Shown here one piece after another: positions 36,305-48,387 of a DNA stretch of 64,000 nt. The notes beneath the pieces are model-generated. The model saw nothing but the letters and a program-made list of their open reading frames with translations. It was not told where the DNA came from and made no database searches. Both the position numbers and the translations under genes were made by a program. The number at the start of each line of letters is the position of its first letter. Positions within the stretch are counted from its first letter, which is position 1. Source of the stretch: Pinus tabuliformis (taxonomy: Eukaryota > Streptophyta > Pinopsida > Pinales > Pinaceae); NCBI GenBank assembly GCA_031772625.1, contig CM062814.1, positions 821,632,757 through 821,696,756 on the forward strand, given 5' to 3'.

Positions 36305-39300
36305 ATGAGCAACTACGAGAAAGAAGCATCAATCAGGCCACCATTTTTGATGGGACAAATTTCAATTATTGGAAGGTAAGAGTTACTGCATATCTTCAAT
36401 CTCTTGGTACAGAAGTTTGGAACATTGTAGAAACAGGCTATGCTTTTCCTTCAGCTACTCCTACAGATCCAGCTGAGAAAAAGCAGTATGAAACAAATGC
36501 AAAAGCAGTCAGTACTCTATTAGGAAGTATATCCCAAACAGAATTCATGAAGGTCATGCACTTCAAATCAGCAAAAGAGATATGGGACAAAATGATCACT
36601 AGCTATGAAGGAGATGAACAGGTAAAACAAGCTAAACTTCAAACTCTCAGGATTCAATATGAGACTCTCAAGATGTATAATGATGAAAGTGTGGCTAATT
36701 ATTTTTTTCGGGTAGATGAGATTGTTAATTGTATGAAAAATTTGGGTGAAGAAATAAAAGAGACTATAGTAGTTCAAAAGATTCTAAGATCATTATCCCC
36801 CAAGTTTGAATCTAAAGTATCTGCAATAGAAGAAAAGGAAAATCTCCGTGTTCTCACTATGTCTCAGCTACATGGAATTCTAACTGCTTATGAAATGAGA
36901 AAGGGAGGTCCATCAGACAGAAGGGAAGCTGCTTTTAAGGCATCAGGAAAAGAAGATTACTATGAAGCAAGCCATGTTCCAGAAGAAGAGGAAGAAGAAT
37001 CAAATTTTGTCAGAAATCTTCAAAGGGGTTCTGGAAGGTTCAGAGGTAAGCTACCTTTCAAATGCTTTGCTTGTGGAAGAGTAGGTCATTATGCTGCAAA
37101 ATGTCCTTATAAGGATAAAGGAAAAGAACCTGCTAGATGGAACAAGAAACAAAGTGCAAATAAGAAAAGCTACTACACCCATGAAGATAGTGATGGCTTA
37201 TCAAACAGTGATGAAGATGAACAAGGTAATAAATATAAGCTGTTAATGGCATTTGAAGATGATGATTATGAGGATGCTGTAGATGTGGATAATCTCTATG
37301 ATGAAATTACTAGACTCAAGAGATGCATAGAAGAAAAGAATGTGATCATTGATACTTTGCAATTTCAAATTGATGAAAAGGAAAAACATCTTGAAAAACT
37401 AGAAGGTGAAATTGTTGGTCTCAGAAAAGAAATTGAGAAAACAAAAGCTATTAATCTTAAGTTTGTCAAAGGATCTGAAACTTTGGATGAGATTATCAAT
37501 GTGCAGCGGTCTCCTCTAAACAAGACAGGTTTGGGCTATAATGGAGAAACCTCTCAAGCATCCACCTCAAAAAGTTATCTTGATGCAGCAAGAAGAAATG
37601 AGCAGAAGAACAATGAAGATAATCAGGTAAAGCAGGGACGAATTACAAACAGAAACTATCAGGGACAATCCATCTTAAGGGTGAACAAAAGCTACAACCA
37701 GCCACAGGTAAAATCTTCTCAGTTTGGTTCAAGAATAAATGAAAATAGAAATTACAATCAGTTGGCTGGTAGATTCAATAACCGCAGAAGCTTCTTCAAT
37801 GGACAATGCTTTTCTTGCCGTAACTTTGGTCACAAAGCAGCTCAATGTGTTGCATATAAAACAATCATGACTAGGGAAGCTCAAAAACAAAGAAGTATGA
37901 CAGGGATTACAAAAAGGACCTATAACAACTTTTCGGTTCTTGAAAATGAAGTTGAATGTTCTATTTGCAATAATTTTGGTCATGAAGACTCTGAATGCAG
38001 GAGCAGGTTTCAGGAGAAAAAGGAACAAGCCACAAGCACCAAAACATGGAGAATAAAGGAACCTCAAACAGAAAGATGTGGGATAGCATTTTATGCAGAA
38101 GGACAGGAAAATCTATGGTACATTGACAGTGGATGTTCGAAACATATGACAGGTGATAAAGAAAAACTTGAATCTTATTCTACTTTAGAAAAGGGAAAGA
38201 AAGTTTCTTTTGGAAATGATACTCCTGCAACTATAAAAGGAAAAGGTATTGCTCCTTTGAAAGAAAAGGTCAAGGCTGGAAATGTTTTGTATGTTGATGG
38301 ATTGAAGCATAATCTACTAAGTGTCAGCCAGATGTGTGATCAAAAAACCGAGGTTATTTTCAGATCGAATGGATGTCTTGTTCGTGATCTTGATACAGGT
38401 AAAACAGTTCTCAAAGGCAAAAGAACTCCAAATAATCTGTACATATTTGAAGAAGGACAACAACAATGCTATCTTAGCAAGGATGAAGAGCACTGGTTAT
38501 GGCATCGAAGGTTGGGACATCTAAGCTTCTCACAAATAAGGAAAGCATGCAAATATCAGGCAGTTCGCGATCTTCCAGATATCAAAATTCCAGACAACAC
38601 CATATGCAAATCTTGTCAGTTTGGAAAGCAAACCAGAACTAACTTTCCAGAGAAGGAAGGATCAGCTAGCTTGCCTCTTGAGCTAGTCCATACAGATGTA
38701 TGTGGTCCATTTAGGAAAAGGACACCTCGAGGAGAAGAATATCTGATATTATTCATTGATGATTTCTCAAGGTTTGTTTGGTTAGGGCTTATGAAGCACA
38801 AAGATGAAGCATTCGAAAAATTCAAATCCTTCAAAGAATTGGTTGAAAATGAATCAGGACACAAAATTAAGTGCCTCAGATCTGACAGAGGTGGGGAGTT
38901 CACCTCAAATGAATTTTTCGATTTCTGCGATGAACATGGGATAAGAAGAGAATTCTCTACAGCTAGAACTCCTCAGCAAAATGGGGTTGTGGAAAGAATG
39001 AACAGAACTATCCAACAAATGGCTCGTGCTATGCTCGATGAATCAGGTACTCCTGCAACCTTCTGGGGTGAAGCTGCACATGCTGCTGTTATTATTCTTA
39101 ACAAAACAAATGTCCGAGTAAACAGCACTCAAACACCTCATGAGCTTTGGAGTGGTAAAACTCCTTCCGTGAAGCACTTCAAAATCTTTGGGAGCAAATG
39201 TTATATTAAGAATACTGATGAGCAACTTGGCAAACTTGAACTAAGAGCAGATGAGGGCATTCTTCTTGGTTATTCTCCACATAGCAAAGCATACAAGTGC

Positions 39301-39492
39301 TACAATAAAAGACTTGGCAGAATTGTTGACAGTATTGATGTAGTGGTTGATGAGAAGGGATATATTCCTAGGCAAGTTCATCATGAAGACATTGAAGAAG
39401 ATGAAGGCTACTCTCAAAGGGGAATGATGAAGAAGAAGAACCTCAAGAAGAAGAAGAATCTCAAGAAGAACCAGAGGAGCAGACAAGAATAG
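36305..39492 (+). CDS. array unit 4 gag-protease-integrase, one early frameshift
   Basis: The expected ATG is at 36305, but one A is missing near 36342 (ccaccattttt for ccaccaattttt). The long open frame is therefore entered in another phase and is continuous from Met 36547 to 39492 (981 codons). It carries the gag helix region, three CCHC knuckles, the protease [14 protein letters not shown], the pre-integrase [13 protein letters not shown], and the integrase core with [14 protein letters not shown] and NGVVERMN. It ends early because one base is missing near 39420 (aaaggggaatg), which turns the acidic linker into a Lys-rich tail of about 24 residues. It uses the variant [14 protein letters not shown] in knuckle 2, shared with unit 2. 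The knuckles would bind RNA, the protease would process the polyprotein and the integrase would insert the cDNA. Confidence 0.9.
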
Positions 39493-39649
39493 AAGAGAAG
39501 ACTCCATCCAGATATGTTCAAAAGAATCATCCAGAAACTCAGATTGTGGGGCAGAAAGAAGCAGGAGTACAAACAAGAAGGACACTTGCAGAAGCTTCAA
39601 GCTACTTGGCATTACTCTCCTCCACTGAACCACAAAATGTGAAAGAGGC

Positions 39650-41164
39650 ATGCAAGATGAATGTTGGGTCAAAGCAATGGATGAAGAACTTGAGCAGATC
39701 GAAAAGAACAACACTTGGGAATTAGTTCCTAGACCAAAAGATAAAAATGTAATAGGAACAAAATGGGTCTTCAAGAATAAATTGAATGAAAATGGAGAAG
39801 TAATTAGGAACAAGGCCAGACTTGTTTGTAAAGGGTATGCACAGCAAGAAGGAATAGATTTTGAAGAGACCTTTGCTCCTGTGGCAAGACTTGAGGCTAT
39901 CCGAATGTTCCTTGCTCTCTCAAGCTTTCAAAACTTCAAGGTATTTCAAATGGATGTGAAATCAGCCTTTCTGAATGGAGACTTAGAAGAAGAAGTATAT
40001 ATTGAGCAGCCAGATGGTTTCATTCTTGGGAATGATCCAAACCTTGTATGCAGATTAAAAAAGGCTCTCTATGGACTCAAACAAGCTCCAAGGGCTTGGT
40101 ACTATCGGTTGGACAAATATCTTCACCAACAAGGCTTTTCAAAAGGATCAGCAGATAGCAATCTCTATATAAAAGTTGAAAATAACAAATTGCTAATTCT
40201 TGTTGTTTATGTAGATGATATTATCTTTGGCAGCAATGAGGAGACTATGAGTCAAAACTTTGCCTCGGTTATGCAGAAAGAATTCGAAATGTCACTACTT
40301 GGAGAATTGACATATTTTCTTGGATTGCAAATTCAACAAAATGAAGGAGGTATCTTCTTGTCTCAAACCAAATACCTCAAGCAGATCTTGAAGAAGTATG
40401 GCATGGAAGAGTCAAAGCCAGTATGTACACCCATGGTTACAGGATGCAGCCTCAGTGCAAATGATGAATCAGCAGCAGTTCACCAACCCACTTATAGATC
40501 CATGATTGGGAGTTTGCTCTATTTGACAGGTACCCGACCAGATATTACACATGCAGTAGGAATTGTTGGAAGATTTCAAGCCAACCCAAAGGAAACTCAT
40601 CTTCAGGCAGTCAAAAGAATCTTCAAGTATCTTCAAGGGACCCAAAACTATGGCTTATGGTATCCTAGAGATACAGATCTCACTCTTCATGCTTACACAG
40701 ATGCAGATTGGGCTGGAAGTGTGGATGATAGGAAAAGCACAAGTGGTGGTGCTTTCTTCATGGGTTCCAGATTAGTATCTTGGTTCAGCAAGAAACAGAG
40801 TTCGATTGCCTTATCTACAGCTGAAGCAGAATATGTGGCTGCGGCATCTTGTTGCACACAACTTCTTTGGATGATGCAGACCTTGCAGGACTTTCAAATC
40901 ACTTGCACTCCACCAGTTTCTATCTTATGTGATAATACTAGTGCAATCAGCATTTCAAAGAATCCAGTCATGCACTCAAAGACCAAGCACATACCAATCA
41001 AGTACCATTTTCTCCGGGAACAAGTGCTTGAGCAGAAGGTCAAGTTGGAGTATGTTACTTCTAAGGAACAAGTTGCTGATATTCTCACAAAACCACTGCC
41101 CAGGGAAACTTTTGAATATCTCAGACAAAAGCTGGGAGTAGTTGATGCTTCATCCTGCTGTTGA
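39650..41164 (+). CDS. array unit 4 reverse transcriptase-RNase H open frame
   Basis: An intact 504-codon stretch has the same RT and RNase H motifs as unit 3 ([37 protein letters not shown]). It is out of phase with the upstream gag-integrase frame because of base losses near 39420 and 39656 (gcaagatgaat for gcaaggatgaat). It is the C-terminal part of gag-pol. The protein would copy the element RNA into DNA in virus-like particles. Confidence 0.9.
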   Translation: MQDECWVKAMDEELEQIEKNNTWELVPRPKDKNVIGTKWVFKNKLNENGEVIRNKARLVCKGYAQQEGIDFEETFAPVARLEAIRMFLALSSFQNFKVFQMDVKSAFLNGDLEEEVYIEQPDGFILGNDPNLVCRLKKALYGLKQAPRAWYYRLDKYLHQQGFSKGSADSNLYIKVENNKLLILVVYVDDIIFGSNEETMSQNFASVMQKEFEMSLLGELTYFLGLQIQQNEGGIFLSQTKYLKQILKKYGMEESKPVCTPMVTGCSLSANDESAAVHQPTYRSMIGSLLYLTGTRPDITHAVGIVGRFQANPKETHLQAVKRIFKYLQGTQNYGLWYPRDTDLTLHAYTDADWAGSVDDRKSTSGGAFFMGSRLVSWFSKKQSSIALSTAEAEYVAAASCCTQLLWMMQTLQDFQITCTPPVSILCDNTSAISISKNPVMHSKTKHIPIKYHFLREQVLEQKVKLEYVTSKEQVADILTKPLPRETFEYLRQKLGVVDASSCC

Positions 41165-41948
41165 AGCTTGTTTGTTCTACAAGAAAAGTTGGTATACGCA
41201 AGTTACGAAAGGTATATACGCGTATACACGCGGATTTAGGCTGGGAAAGTCGCGTGTATGGTGTACGCTTGTTGCAGAGAGTATATCCGCGTCCATACGC
41301 TGTTTCATGCAGGAGAAATCGTGTATATGAAGTTCTGAACAGCAATGGGTATGTCAGAATTCTTCAGGCACGGTTTCAGGGGGTGCAGCAGGCACAGGTT
41401 CAGGGGGAGCAGCTTAAAAGTCTCATAAAGCATTGTTGGCATTCAGATGTTTTGGTTGTTGATTTCAGGAAAAGGAGCTCAGAAAGAAATCCTGGTTGCT
41501 GATCTAAAAAGATGTTCATCATATGCTGCTGGTGACTTTCATAAGTCTTGGTCTAGATCTGTTGTCTCTATGTCATGTATCTCTCTTGTGATATCTCTTT
41601 TATGGTGTCAAGGTCATGTAACGGCCTATGTTGGTTTCCCCACTATGCCTGGGATGAATGATGTAATATAATTGATTGTTTCTGATGTGTCCCCTCTTGG
41701 TAGGGAGTATGGATGTATGTAGTGAGTCTTTTGGTGATAGAAAGGTCCCTTATGGTGTATAAGTCTTGGTTCTTGTTGAAGATCATCTTTTGCAGATCTT
41801 GCCTACAGTCAGGGGGAGCATGTTTCAGCACAGCCAAGCAGAGGTATCAGCATGTTCTCAGGGGGAGCACAGCCCTTTGCCCTTGATGACAAAGGGGGAG
41901 AATGATTCTAAGGATCTGAAGGTTGCCATCAAGTCCAAAGGGGGAGAT
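41165..41948 (+). other. 3' UTR and polypurine tracts, array unit 4
   Basis: The layout is as in unit 5, but with a 28-bp loss near 41345 between two copies of gttctgaacagcaa. Agggggag-type tracts occur at about 41402, 41811, 41861 and 41893, and the final PPT aaagggggagat is at 41937-41948. A CpG change (atcgtgtatatg for atcgcgtatatg) lies near 41321. Confidence 0.85.
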
Positions 41949-43466
41949 TGTTGGCATTTTGGCTCAGGTATGGCGCTATGATACAGGTGTTGTCCTTGAT
42001 GGCAACTCTCTTTGATGACAGACCTCCGTTCAGTCTACAGAATGAAGAAGAAATCTCATATACGCAGGTTAATTAAGTCCAAGTTGCGTATACACGCTGG
42101 TGATATGCATAGTAAGTCGCGTATACGCAGGAGAGCTATATAATAAGTCGCGTATACACGCAGATGAATGAACAGAAAAGTGCGTATATGTCGGGAAGTT
42201 TCCTTTTGGTCCATGGTAGTTAGTCCTCGGTACTTGTGCCCATGTCTTTGGACCAAAGTACCTCGACAGTCGTGTAGATCTCTAGTTTTGAAGTTGATGG
42301 TTTTGGATTTCTATGGTTTTGGCTCTTGGTATTGAGCAAGGCCTAAGGCTATATAAGGAGAAGAAGATCATTAGGCAAGATCATCTTTTGGAAAAGGCTT
42401 GAATATCTGAAAAGAAAGAGATCTGATATGCAGGTTCTGGGTTGCTTGATCTAAGCCAAGGAGAGATCACATCGGTTGATGGAAGACTAGATCTAAGTAT
42501 AGATCGGGATCTAATGGTTTGAAATGCACTATCATGATATATTATGCGTATTTCTAGATCTGCATACTGTCGCAATGTTATGTTCTGGGTCTAACTGATG
42601 TCTGGTACAGCTGCAAATTGAGAGAGTTTATTTTTAGATCTGTACGCAGGTTGGCTTCGGTAAAAGAGCGTGTATACGCGGGTTTTTCTCATTGAAGTAG
42701 CGTATATCTTTTGAAGCTTGATTTTGGGTTTACAGTCGGGTCTGACTGTTATTGCAGAGTTCTGTAGTCTGCTCTGTGTTCTGGTAACTGGTGATTGACA
42801 GGGTTCAGTGGTTCAGTGATTCAAAGTTTGGTTGTTTTATGCTTCAATGATCTGTTATGAAAGGTGAATGAATTGTGGTCTTCAGATTGTAATGTTGTGC
42901 TTCAGGAATATCCAGTCTGAAAATGTATGAAAAGTGGTATCTGAAAGAAAGAAGATTGTAGGTCAGCACCTACGTACTAGTATCTTGGCTAGTACAAGAG
43001 CAAAGGGGGTTGGAGCTCCCTTCCAAGGAAGTTTGGAGAACGAGAGAAGGTTGTAGCCTTCTGCAGGTTGTAGCCTGCGTACTGGTATAAGGCTGCACCA
43101 GTACAAAAAGATTGTAAACTGAAGTTTCATATTAAAGAAAGATAGAGACAACTTGCAGCAGGTGGTTTTCACCCACATTGGGTTTCCACCTTATATCTTG
43201 GTGTTCATGTGTGTGACTTTTGATCTGTTCTGTTATACTGCACCTGTTTACTGTTAATGTGGTGAATAATGTCCTGATGCACTTAACTGAAGAATAAGCT
43301 GACTAAATTATGAGTTTTCTTCTTATACGCTGTTTTATTTAGTCACAGTAGCGTGTACACGCTGGTTCACTTAACTGAAGTAGCGTATATGTTTCTGAGC
43401 ATTGAAAAAGTTTGATTGATCTGATAATACTGATTCACCCCCCCCCTCTCAGTATTATTTCCAACA
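41949..43466 (+). repeat. LTR4 of the copia array
   Basis: This is 1518 bp long. Motifs visible in it are gcgtatacacgc at 42086-42097, the perfect palindrome gcgtatacgc at 42119-42128, gcgtatacacgc at 42150-42161, tatataa at 42350-42356, gcgtgtatacgcggg near 42668, hairpins at 42974-42995 and 43079-43104, gcgtgtacacgc at 43351-43362, and a poly-C tract near 43438-43446. A TATA box at this place would put transcription start near 42385, so U3 is about 435 bases and the rest is R-U5. Confidence 0.93.
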
Positions 43467-43525
43467 ATTGGTATCAGAGCAGGTCCTTCAGAGAAGCTTG
43501 ATCGCTTGAAGGTAGATCATTCATC

Positions 43526-46500
43526 ATGAGCAACTACGAGAAAGAAGCATCAATCAGGCCACCAATTTTTGATGGGACAAATTTCAATTATTGGAAGGTA
43601 AGAGTTACTGCATATCTTCAATCTCTTGGTACAGAAGTTTGGAACATTGTAGAAACAGGCTATGCTTTTCCTTCAGCTACTCCTACAGATCCAGCTGAGA
43701 AAAAGCAGTATGAAACAAATGCAAAAGCAGTCAGTACTCTATTAGGAAGTATATCCCAAACAGAATTCATGAAGGTCATGCACTTCAAATCAGCAAAAGA
43801 GATATGGGACAAAATGATCACTAGCTATGAAGGAGATGAACAGGTAAAACAAGCTAAACTTCAAACTCTCAGGATTCAATATGAGACTCTCAAGATGTAT
43901 AATGATGAAAGTGTGGCTAATTATTTTCTTCGGGTAGATGAGATTGTTAATTGTATGAAAAATTTGGGTGAAGAAATAAAAGAGACTATAGTAGTTCAAA
44001 AGATTCTAAGATCATTATCCCCCAAGTTTGAATCTAAAGTATCTGCAATAGAAGAAAAGGAAAATCTCCGTGTTCTCACTATGTCTCAGCTACATGGAAT
44101 TCTAACTGCTTATGAAATGAGAAAGGGAGGTCCATCAGACAGAAGGGAAGCTGCTTTTAAGGCATCAGGAAAAGAAGATTACTATGAAGCAAGCCATGTT
44201 CCAGAAGAAGAGGAAGAAGAATCAAATTTTGTCAGAAATCTTCAAAGGGGTTCTGGAAGGTTCAGAGGTAAGCTACCTTTCAAATGCTTTGCTTGTGGAA
44301 GAGTAGGTCATTATGCTGCAAAATGTCCTTATAAGGATAAAGGAAAAGAACCTGCTAGATGGAACAAGAAACAAAGTGCAAATAAGAAAAGCTACTACAC
44401 CCATGAAGATAGTGATGGCTTATCAAACAGTGATGAAGATGAACAAGGTAATAAATATAAGCTGTTAATGGCATTTGAAGATGATGATTATGAGGATGCT
44501 GTAGATGTGGATAATCTCTATGATGAAATTACTAGACTCAAGAGATGCATAGAAGAAAAGAATGTGATCATTGATACTTTGCAATTTCAAATTGATGAAA
44601 AGGAAAAACATCTTGAAAAACTAGAAGGTGAAATTGTTGGTCTCAGAAAAGAAATTGAGAAAACAAAAGCTATTAATCTTAAGTTTGTCAAAGGATCTGA
44701 AACTTTGGATGAGATTATCAATGTGCAGCGGTCTCCTCTAAACAAGACAGGTTTGGGCTATAATGGAGAAACCTCTCAAGCATCCACCTCAAAAAGTTAT
44801 CTTGATGCAGCAAGAAGAAATGAGCAGAAGAACAATGAAGATAATCAGGTACAGCAGGGACGAATTACAAACAGAAACTATCAGGGACAATCCATCTTAA
44901 GGGTGAACAAAAGCTACAACCAGCCACAGGTAAAATCTTCTCAGTTTGGTTCAAGAATAAATGAAAATAGAAATTACAATCAGTTGGCTGGTAGATTCAA
45001 TAACCGCAGAAGCTTCTTCAATGGACAATGCTTTTCTTGCCATAACTTTGGTCACAAAGCAGCTCAATGTGTTGCATATAAAACAATCATGACTAGGGAA
45101 GCTCAAAAACAAAGAAGTATGACAGGGATTACAAAAAGGACCTATAACAACTTTTCGGTTCTTGAAAATGAAGTTGAATGTTCTATTTGCAATAATTTTG
45201 GTCATGAAGACTCTGAATGCAGGAGCAGGTTTCAGGAGAAAAAGGAACAAGCCACAAGCACCAAAACATGGAGAATAAAGGAACCTCAAACAGAAAGATG
45301 TGGGATAGCATTTTATGCAGAAGGACAGGAAAATCTATGGTACATTGACAGTGGATGTTCGAAACATATGACAGGTGATAAAGAAAAACTTGAATCTTAT
45401 TCTACTTTAGAAAAGGGAAAGAAAGTTTCTTTTGGAAATGATACTCCTGCAACTATAAAAGGAAAAGGTATTGCTCCTTTGAAAGAAAAGGTCAAGGCTG
45501 GAAATGTTTTGTATGTTGATGGATTGAAGCATAATCTACTAAGTGTCAGCCAGATGTGTGATCAAAAAACCGAGGTTATTTTCAGATCGAATGGATGTCT
45601 TGTTCGTGATCTTGATACAGGTAAAACAGTTCTCAAAGGCAAAAGAACTCCAAATAATCTGTACATATTTGAAGAAGGACAACAACAATGCTATCTTAGC
45701 AAGGATGAAGAGCACTGGTTATGGCATCGAAGGTTGGGACATCTAAGCTTCTCACAAATAAGGAAAGCATGCAAATATCAGGCAGTTCGCGATCTTCCAG
45801 ATATCAAAATTCCAGACAACACCATATGCAAATCTTGTCAGTTTGGAAAGCAAACCAGAACTAACTTTCTAGAGAAGGAAGGATCAGCTAGCTTGCCTCT
45901 TGAGCTAGTCCATACAGATGTATGTGGTCCATTTAGGAAAAGGACACCTCGAGGAGAAGAATATCTGATATTATTCATTGATGATTTCTCAAGGTTTGTT
46001 TGGTTAGGGCTTATGAAGCACAAAGATGAAGCATTCGAAAAATTCAAATCCTTCAAAGCATTGGTTGAAAATGAATCAGGACACAAAATTAAGTGCCTCA
46101 GATCTGACAGAGGTGGGGAGTTCACCTCAAATGAATTTTTCGATTTCTGCGATGAACATGGGATAAGAAGAGAATTCTCTACAGCTAGAACTCCTCAGCA
46201 AAATGGGGTTGTGGAAAGAATGAACAGAACTATCCAACAAATGGCTCGTGCTATGCTCGATGAATCAGGTACTCCTGCAACCTTCTGGGGTGAAGCTGCA
46301 CATGCTGCTGTTATTATTCTTAACAAAACAAATGTCCGAGTAAACAGCACTCAAACACCTCATGAGCTTTGGAGTGGTAAAACTCCTTCCGTGAAGCACT
46401 TCAAAATCTTTGGGAGCAAATGTTATATTAAGAATACTGATGAGCAACTTGGCAAACTTGAACCAAGAGCAGATGAGGGCATTCTTCTTGGTTATTCTCC

Positions 46501-46714
46501 ACATAGCAAAGCATACAAGTGCTACAATAAAAGACTTGGCAGAATTGTTGACAGTATTGATGTAGTGGTTGATGAGAAGGGATATATTCCTAGGCAAGTT
46601 CATCATGAAGACATTGAAGAAGATGAAGGCTACTCTCAAAGGCGAATGATGAAGAAGAAGAACCTCAAGAAGAAGAAGAATCTCAAGAAGAACCAGAGGA
46701 GCAGACAAGAATAG
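43526..46714 (+). CDS. array unit 5 gag-protease-integrase polyprotein
   Basis: This is the best-preserved copy, with 1062 codons from the ATG 57 bases after the PBS. Gag starts with [20 protein letters not shown] (residues 3-22). CCHC knuckle 1 is at about 254-267, followed by an acidic region and a coiled coil (about 345-400, [20 protein letters not shown]), the conserved [16 protein letters not shown], knuckle 2 at about 502-515 and knuckle 3 at about 552-565. The protease Asp in WYIDSG is at about 608. The pre-integrase zinc region is [13 protein letters not shown] with CKSCQFGK. Integrase Asp798, Asp861 and Glu897 give DD35E spacing. It ends in a Lys-rich tail because a G is missing near 46643 (aaaggcgaatg); unit 3 instead continues into an acidic linker. 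Three knuckles and the coiled coil point to the SIRE lineage. Confidence 0.93.
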   Translation: MSNYEKEASIRPPIFDGTNFNYWKVRVTAYLQSLGTEVWNIVETGYAFPSATPTDPAEKKQYETNAKAVSTLLGSISQTEFMKVMHFKSAKEIWDKMITSYEGDEQVKQAKLQTLRIQYETLKMYNDESVANYFLRVDEIVNCMKNLGEEIKETIVVQKILRSLSPKFESKVSAIEEKENLRVLTMSQLHGILTAYEMRKGGPSDRREAAFKASGKEDYYEASHVPEEEEEESNFVRNLQRGSGRFRGKLPFKCFACGRVGHYAAKCPYKDKGKEPARWNKKQSANKKSYYTHEDSDGLSNSDEDEQGNKYKLLMAFEDDDYEDAVDVDNLYDEITRLKRCIEEKNVIIDTLQFQIDEKEKHLEKLEGEIVGLRKEIEKTKAINLKFVKGSETLDEIINVQRSPLNKTGLGYNGETSQASTSKSYLDAARRNEQKNNEDNQVQQGRITNRNYQGQSILRVNKSYNQPQVKSSQFGSRINENRNYNQLAGRFNNRRSFFNGQCFSCHNFGHKAAQCVAYKTIMTREAQKQRSMTGITKRTYNNFSVLENEVECSICNNFGHEDSECRSRFQEKKEQATSTKTWRIKEPQTERCGIAFYAEGQENLWYIDSGCSKHMTGDKEKLESYSTLEKGKKVSFGNDTPATIKGKGIAPLKEKVKAGNVLYVDGLKHNLLSVSQMCDQKTEVIFRSNGCLVRDLDTGKTVLKGKRTPNNLYIFEEGQQQCYLSKDEEHWLWHRRLGHLSFSQIRKACKYQAVRDLPDIKIPDNTICKSCQFGKQTRTNFLEKEGSASLPLELVHTDVCGPFRKRTPRGEEYLILFIDDFSRFVWLGLMKHKDEAFEKFKSFKALVENESGHKIKCLRSDRGGEFTSNEFFDFCDEHGIRREFSTARTPQQNGVVERMNRTIQQMARAMLDESGTPATFWGEAAHAAVIILNKTNVRVNSTQTPHELWSGKTPSVKHFKIFGSKCYIKNTDEQLGKLEPRADEGILLGYSPHSKAYKCYNKRLGRIVDSIDVVVDEKGYIPRQVHHEDIEEDEGYSQRRMMKKKNLKKKKNLKKNQRSRQE

Positions 46715-46767
46715 AAGAGAAGACTCCATCCAGATATGTTCAAAAGAATCATCCAGAAACTCAGATT

Positions 46768-48387
46768 GTGGGGCAGAAAGAAGCAGGAGTACAAACAAGA
46801 AGGACACTTGCAGAAGCTTCAAGCTACTTGGCATTACTCTCCTCCACTGAACCACAAAATGTGAAAGAGGCATGCAAGGATGAATGTTGGGTCAAAGCAA
46901 TGGATGAAGAACTTGAGCAGATCGAAAAGAACAACACTTGGGAATTAGTTCCTAGACCAAAAGATAAAAATGTAATAGGAACAAAATGGGTCTTCAAGAA
47001 TAAATTGAATGAAAATGGAGAAGTAATTAGGAACAAGGCCAGACTCGTTTGTAAAGGGTATGCACAGCAAGAAGGAATAGATTTTGAAGAGACCTTTGCT
47101 CCTGTGGCAAGACTTGAGGCTATCCGAATGTTCCTTGCTCTCTCAAGCTTTCAAAACTTCAAGGTATTTCAAATGGATGTGAAATCAGCCTTTCTGAATG
47201 GAGACTTAGAAGAAGAAGTATATATTGAGCAGCCAGATGGTTTCATTCTTGGGAATGATCCAAACCTTGTATGCAGATTAAAAAAGGCTCTCTATGGACT
47301 CAAACAAGCTCCAAGGGCTTGGTACTATCGGTTGGACAAATATCTTCACCAACAAGGCTTTTCAAAAGGATCAGCAGATAGCAATCTCTATATAAAAGTT
47401 GAAAATAACAAATTGCTAATTCTTGTTGTTTATGTAGATGATATTATCTTTGGCAGCAATGAGGAGACTATGAGTCAAAACTTTGCCTCGGTTATGCAGA
47501 AAGAATTCGAAATGTCACTACTTGGAGAATTGACATATTTTCTTGGATTGCAAATTCAACAAAATGAAGGAGGTATCTTCTTGTCTCAAACCAAATACCT
47601 CAAGCAGATCTTGAAGAAGTATGGCATGGAAGAGTCAAAGCCAGTATGTACACCCATGGTTACAGGATGCAGCCTCAGTGCAAATGATGAATCAGCAGCA
47701 GTTCACCAACCCACTTATAGATCCATGATTGGGAGTTTGCTCTATTTGACAGGTACCCGACCAGATATTACACATGCAGTAGGAATTGTTGGAAGATTTC
47801 AAGCCAACCCAAAGGAAACTCATCTTCAGGCAGTCAAAAGAATCTTCAAGTATCTTCAAGGGACCCAAAACTATGGCTTATGGTATCCTAGAGATACAGA
47901 TCTCACTCTTCATGCTTACACAGATGCAGATTGGGCTGGAAGTGTGGATGATAGGAAAAGCACAAGTGGTGGTGCTTTCTTCATGGGTTCCAGATTAGTA
48001 TCTTGGTTCAGCAAGAAACAGAGTTCGATTGCCTTATCTACAGCTGAAGCAGAATATGTGGCTGCGGCATCTTGTTGCACACAACTTCTTTGGATGATGC
48101 AGACCTTGCAGGACTTTCAAATCACTTGCACTCCACCAGTTTCTATCTTATGTGATAATACTAGTGCAATCAGCATTTCAAAGAATCCAGTCATGCACTC
48201 AAAGACCAAGCACATACCAATCAAGTACCATTTTCTCCGGGAACAAGTGCTTGAGCAGAAGGTCAAGTTGGAGTATGTTACTTCTAAGGAACAAGTTGCT
48301 GATATTCTCACAAAACCACTGCCCAGGGAAACTTTTGAATATCTCAGACAAAAGCTGGGAGTAGTTGATGCTTCATCCTGCTGTTGA
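46768..48387 (+). CDS. array unit 5 reverse transcriptase-RNase H part of gag-pol
   Basis: The open frame of 539 codons begins with GTG and is open further upstream to the frame break near 46643, so it is the C-terminal half of the polyprotein rather than an independent gene. RT has an Asp in [11 protein letters not shown] at about residue 137 and YVDD at about 222-225. RNase H has YTDADWAGS (Asp about 386), [27 protein letters not shown] and ADILTKPL. All catalytic positions I can check are present. With the upstream part it makes a near-complete copia polyprotein interrupted by one lost base. Confidence 0.92.
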   Translation: MGQKEAGVQTRRTLAEASSYLALLSSTEPQNVKEACKDECWVKAMDEELEQIEKNNTWELVPRPKDKNVIGTKWVFKNKLNENGEVIRNKARLVCKGYAQQEGIDFEETFAPVARLEAIRMFLALSSFQNFKVFQMDVKSAFLNGDLEEEVYIEQPDGFILGNDPNLVCRLKKALYGLKQAPRAWYYRLDKYLHQQGFSKGSADSNLYIKVENNKLLILVVYVDDIIFGSNEETMSQNFASVMQKEFEMSLLGELTYFLGLQIQQNEGGIFLSQTKYLKQILKKYGMEESKPVCTPMVTGCSLSANDESAAVHQPTYRSMIGSLLYLTGTRPDITHAVGIVGRFQANPKETHLQAVKRIFKYLQGTQNYGLWYPRDTDLTLHAYTDADWAGSVDDRKSTSGGAFFMGSRLVSWFSKKQSSIALSTAEAEYVAAASCCTQLLWMMQTLQDFQITCTPPVSILCDNTSAISISKNPVMHSKTKHIPIKYHFLREQVLEQKVKLEYVTSKEQVADILTKPLPRETFEYLRQKLGVVDASSCC

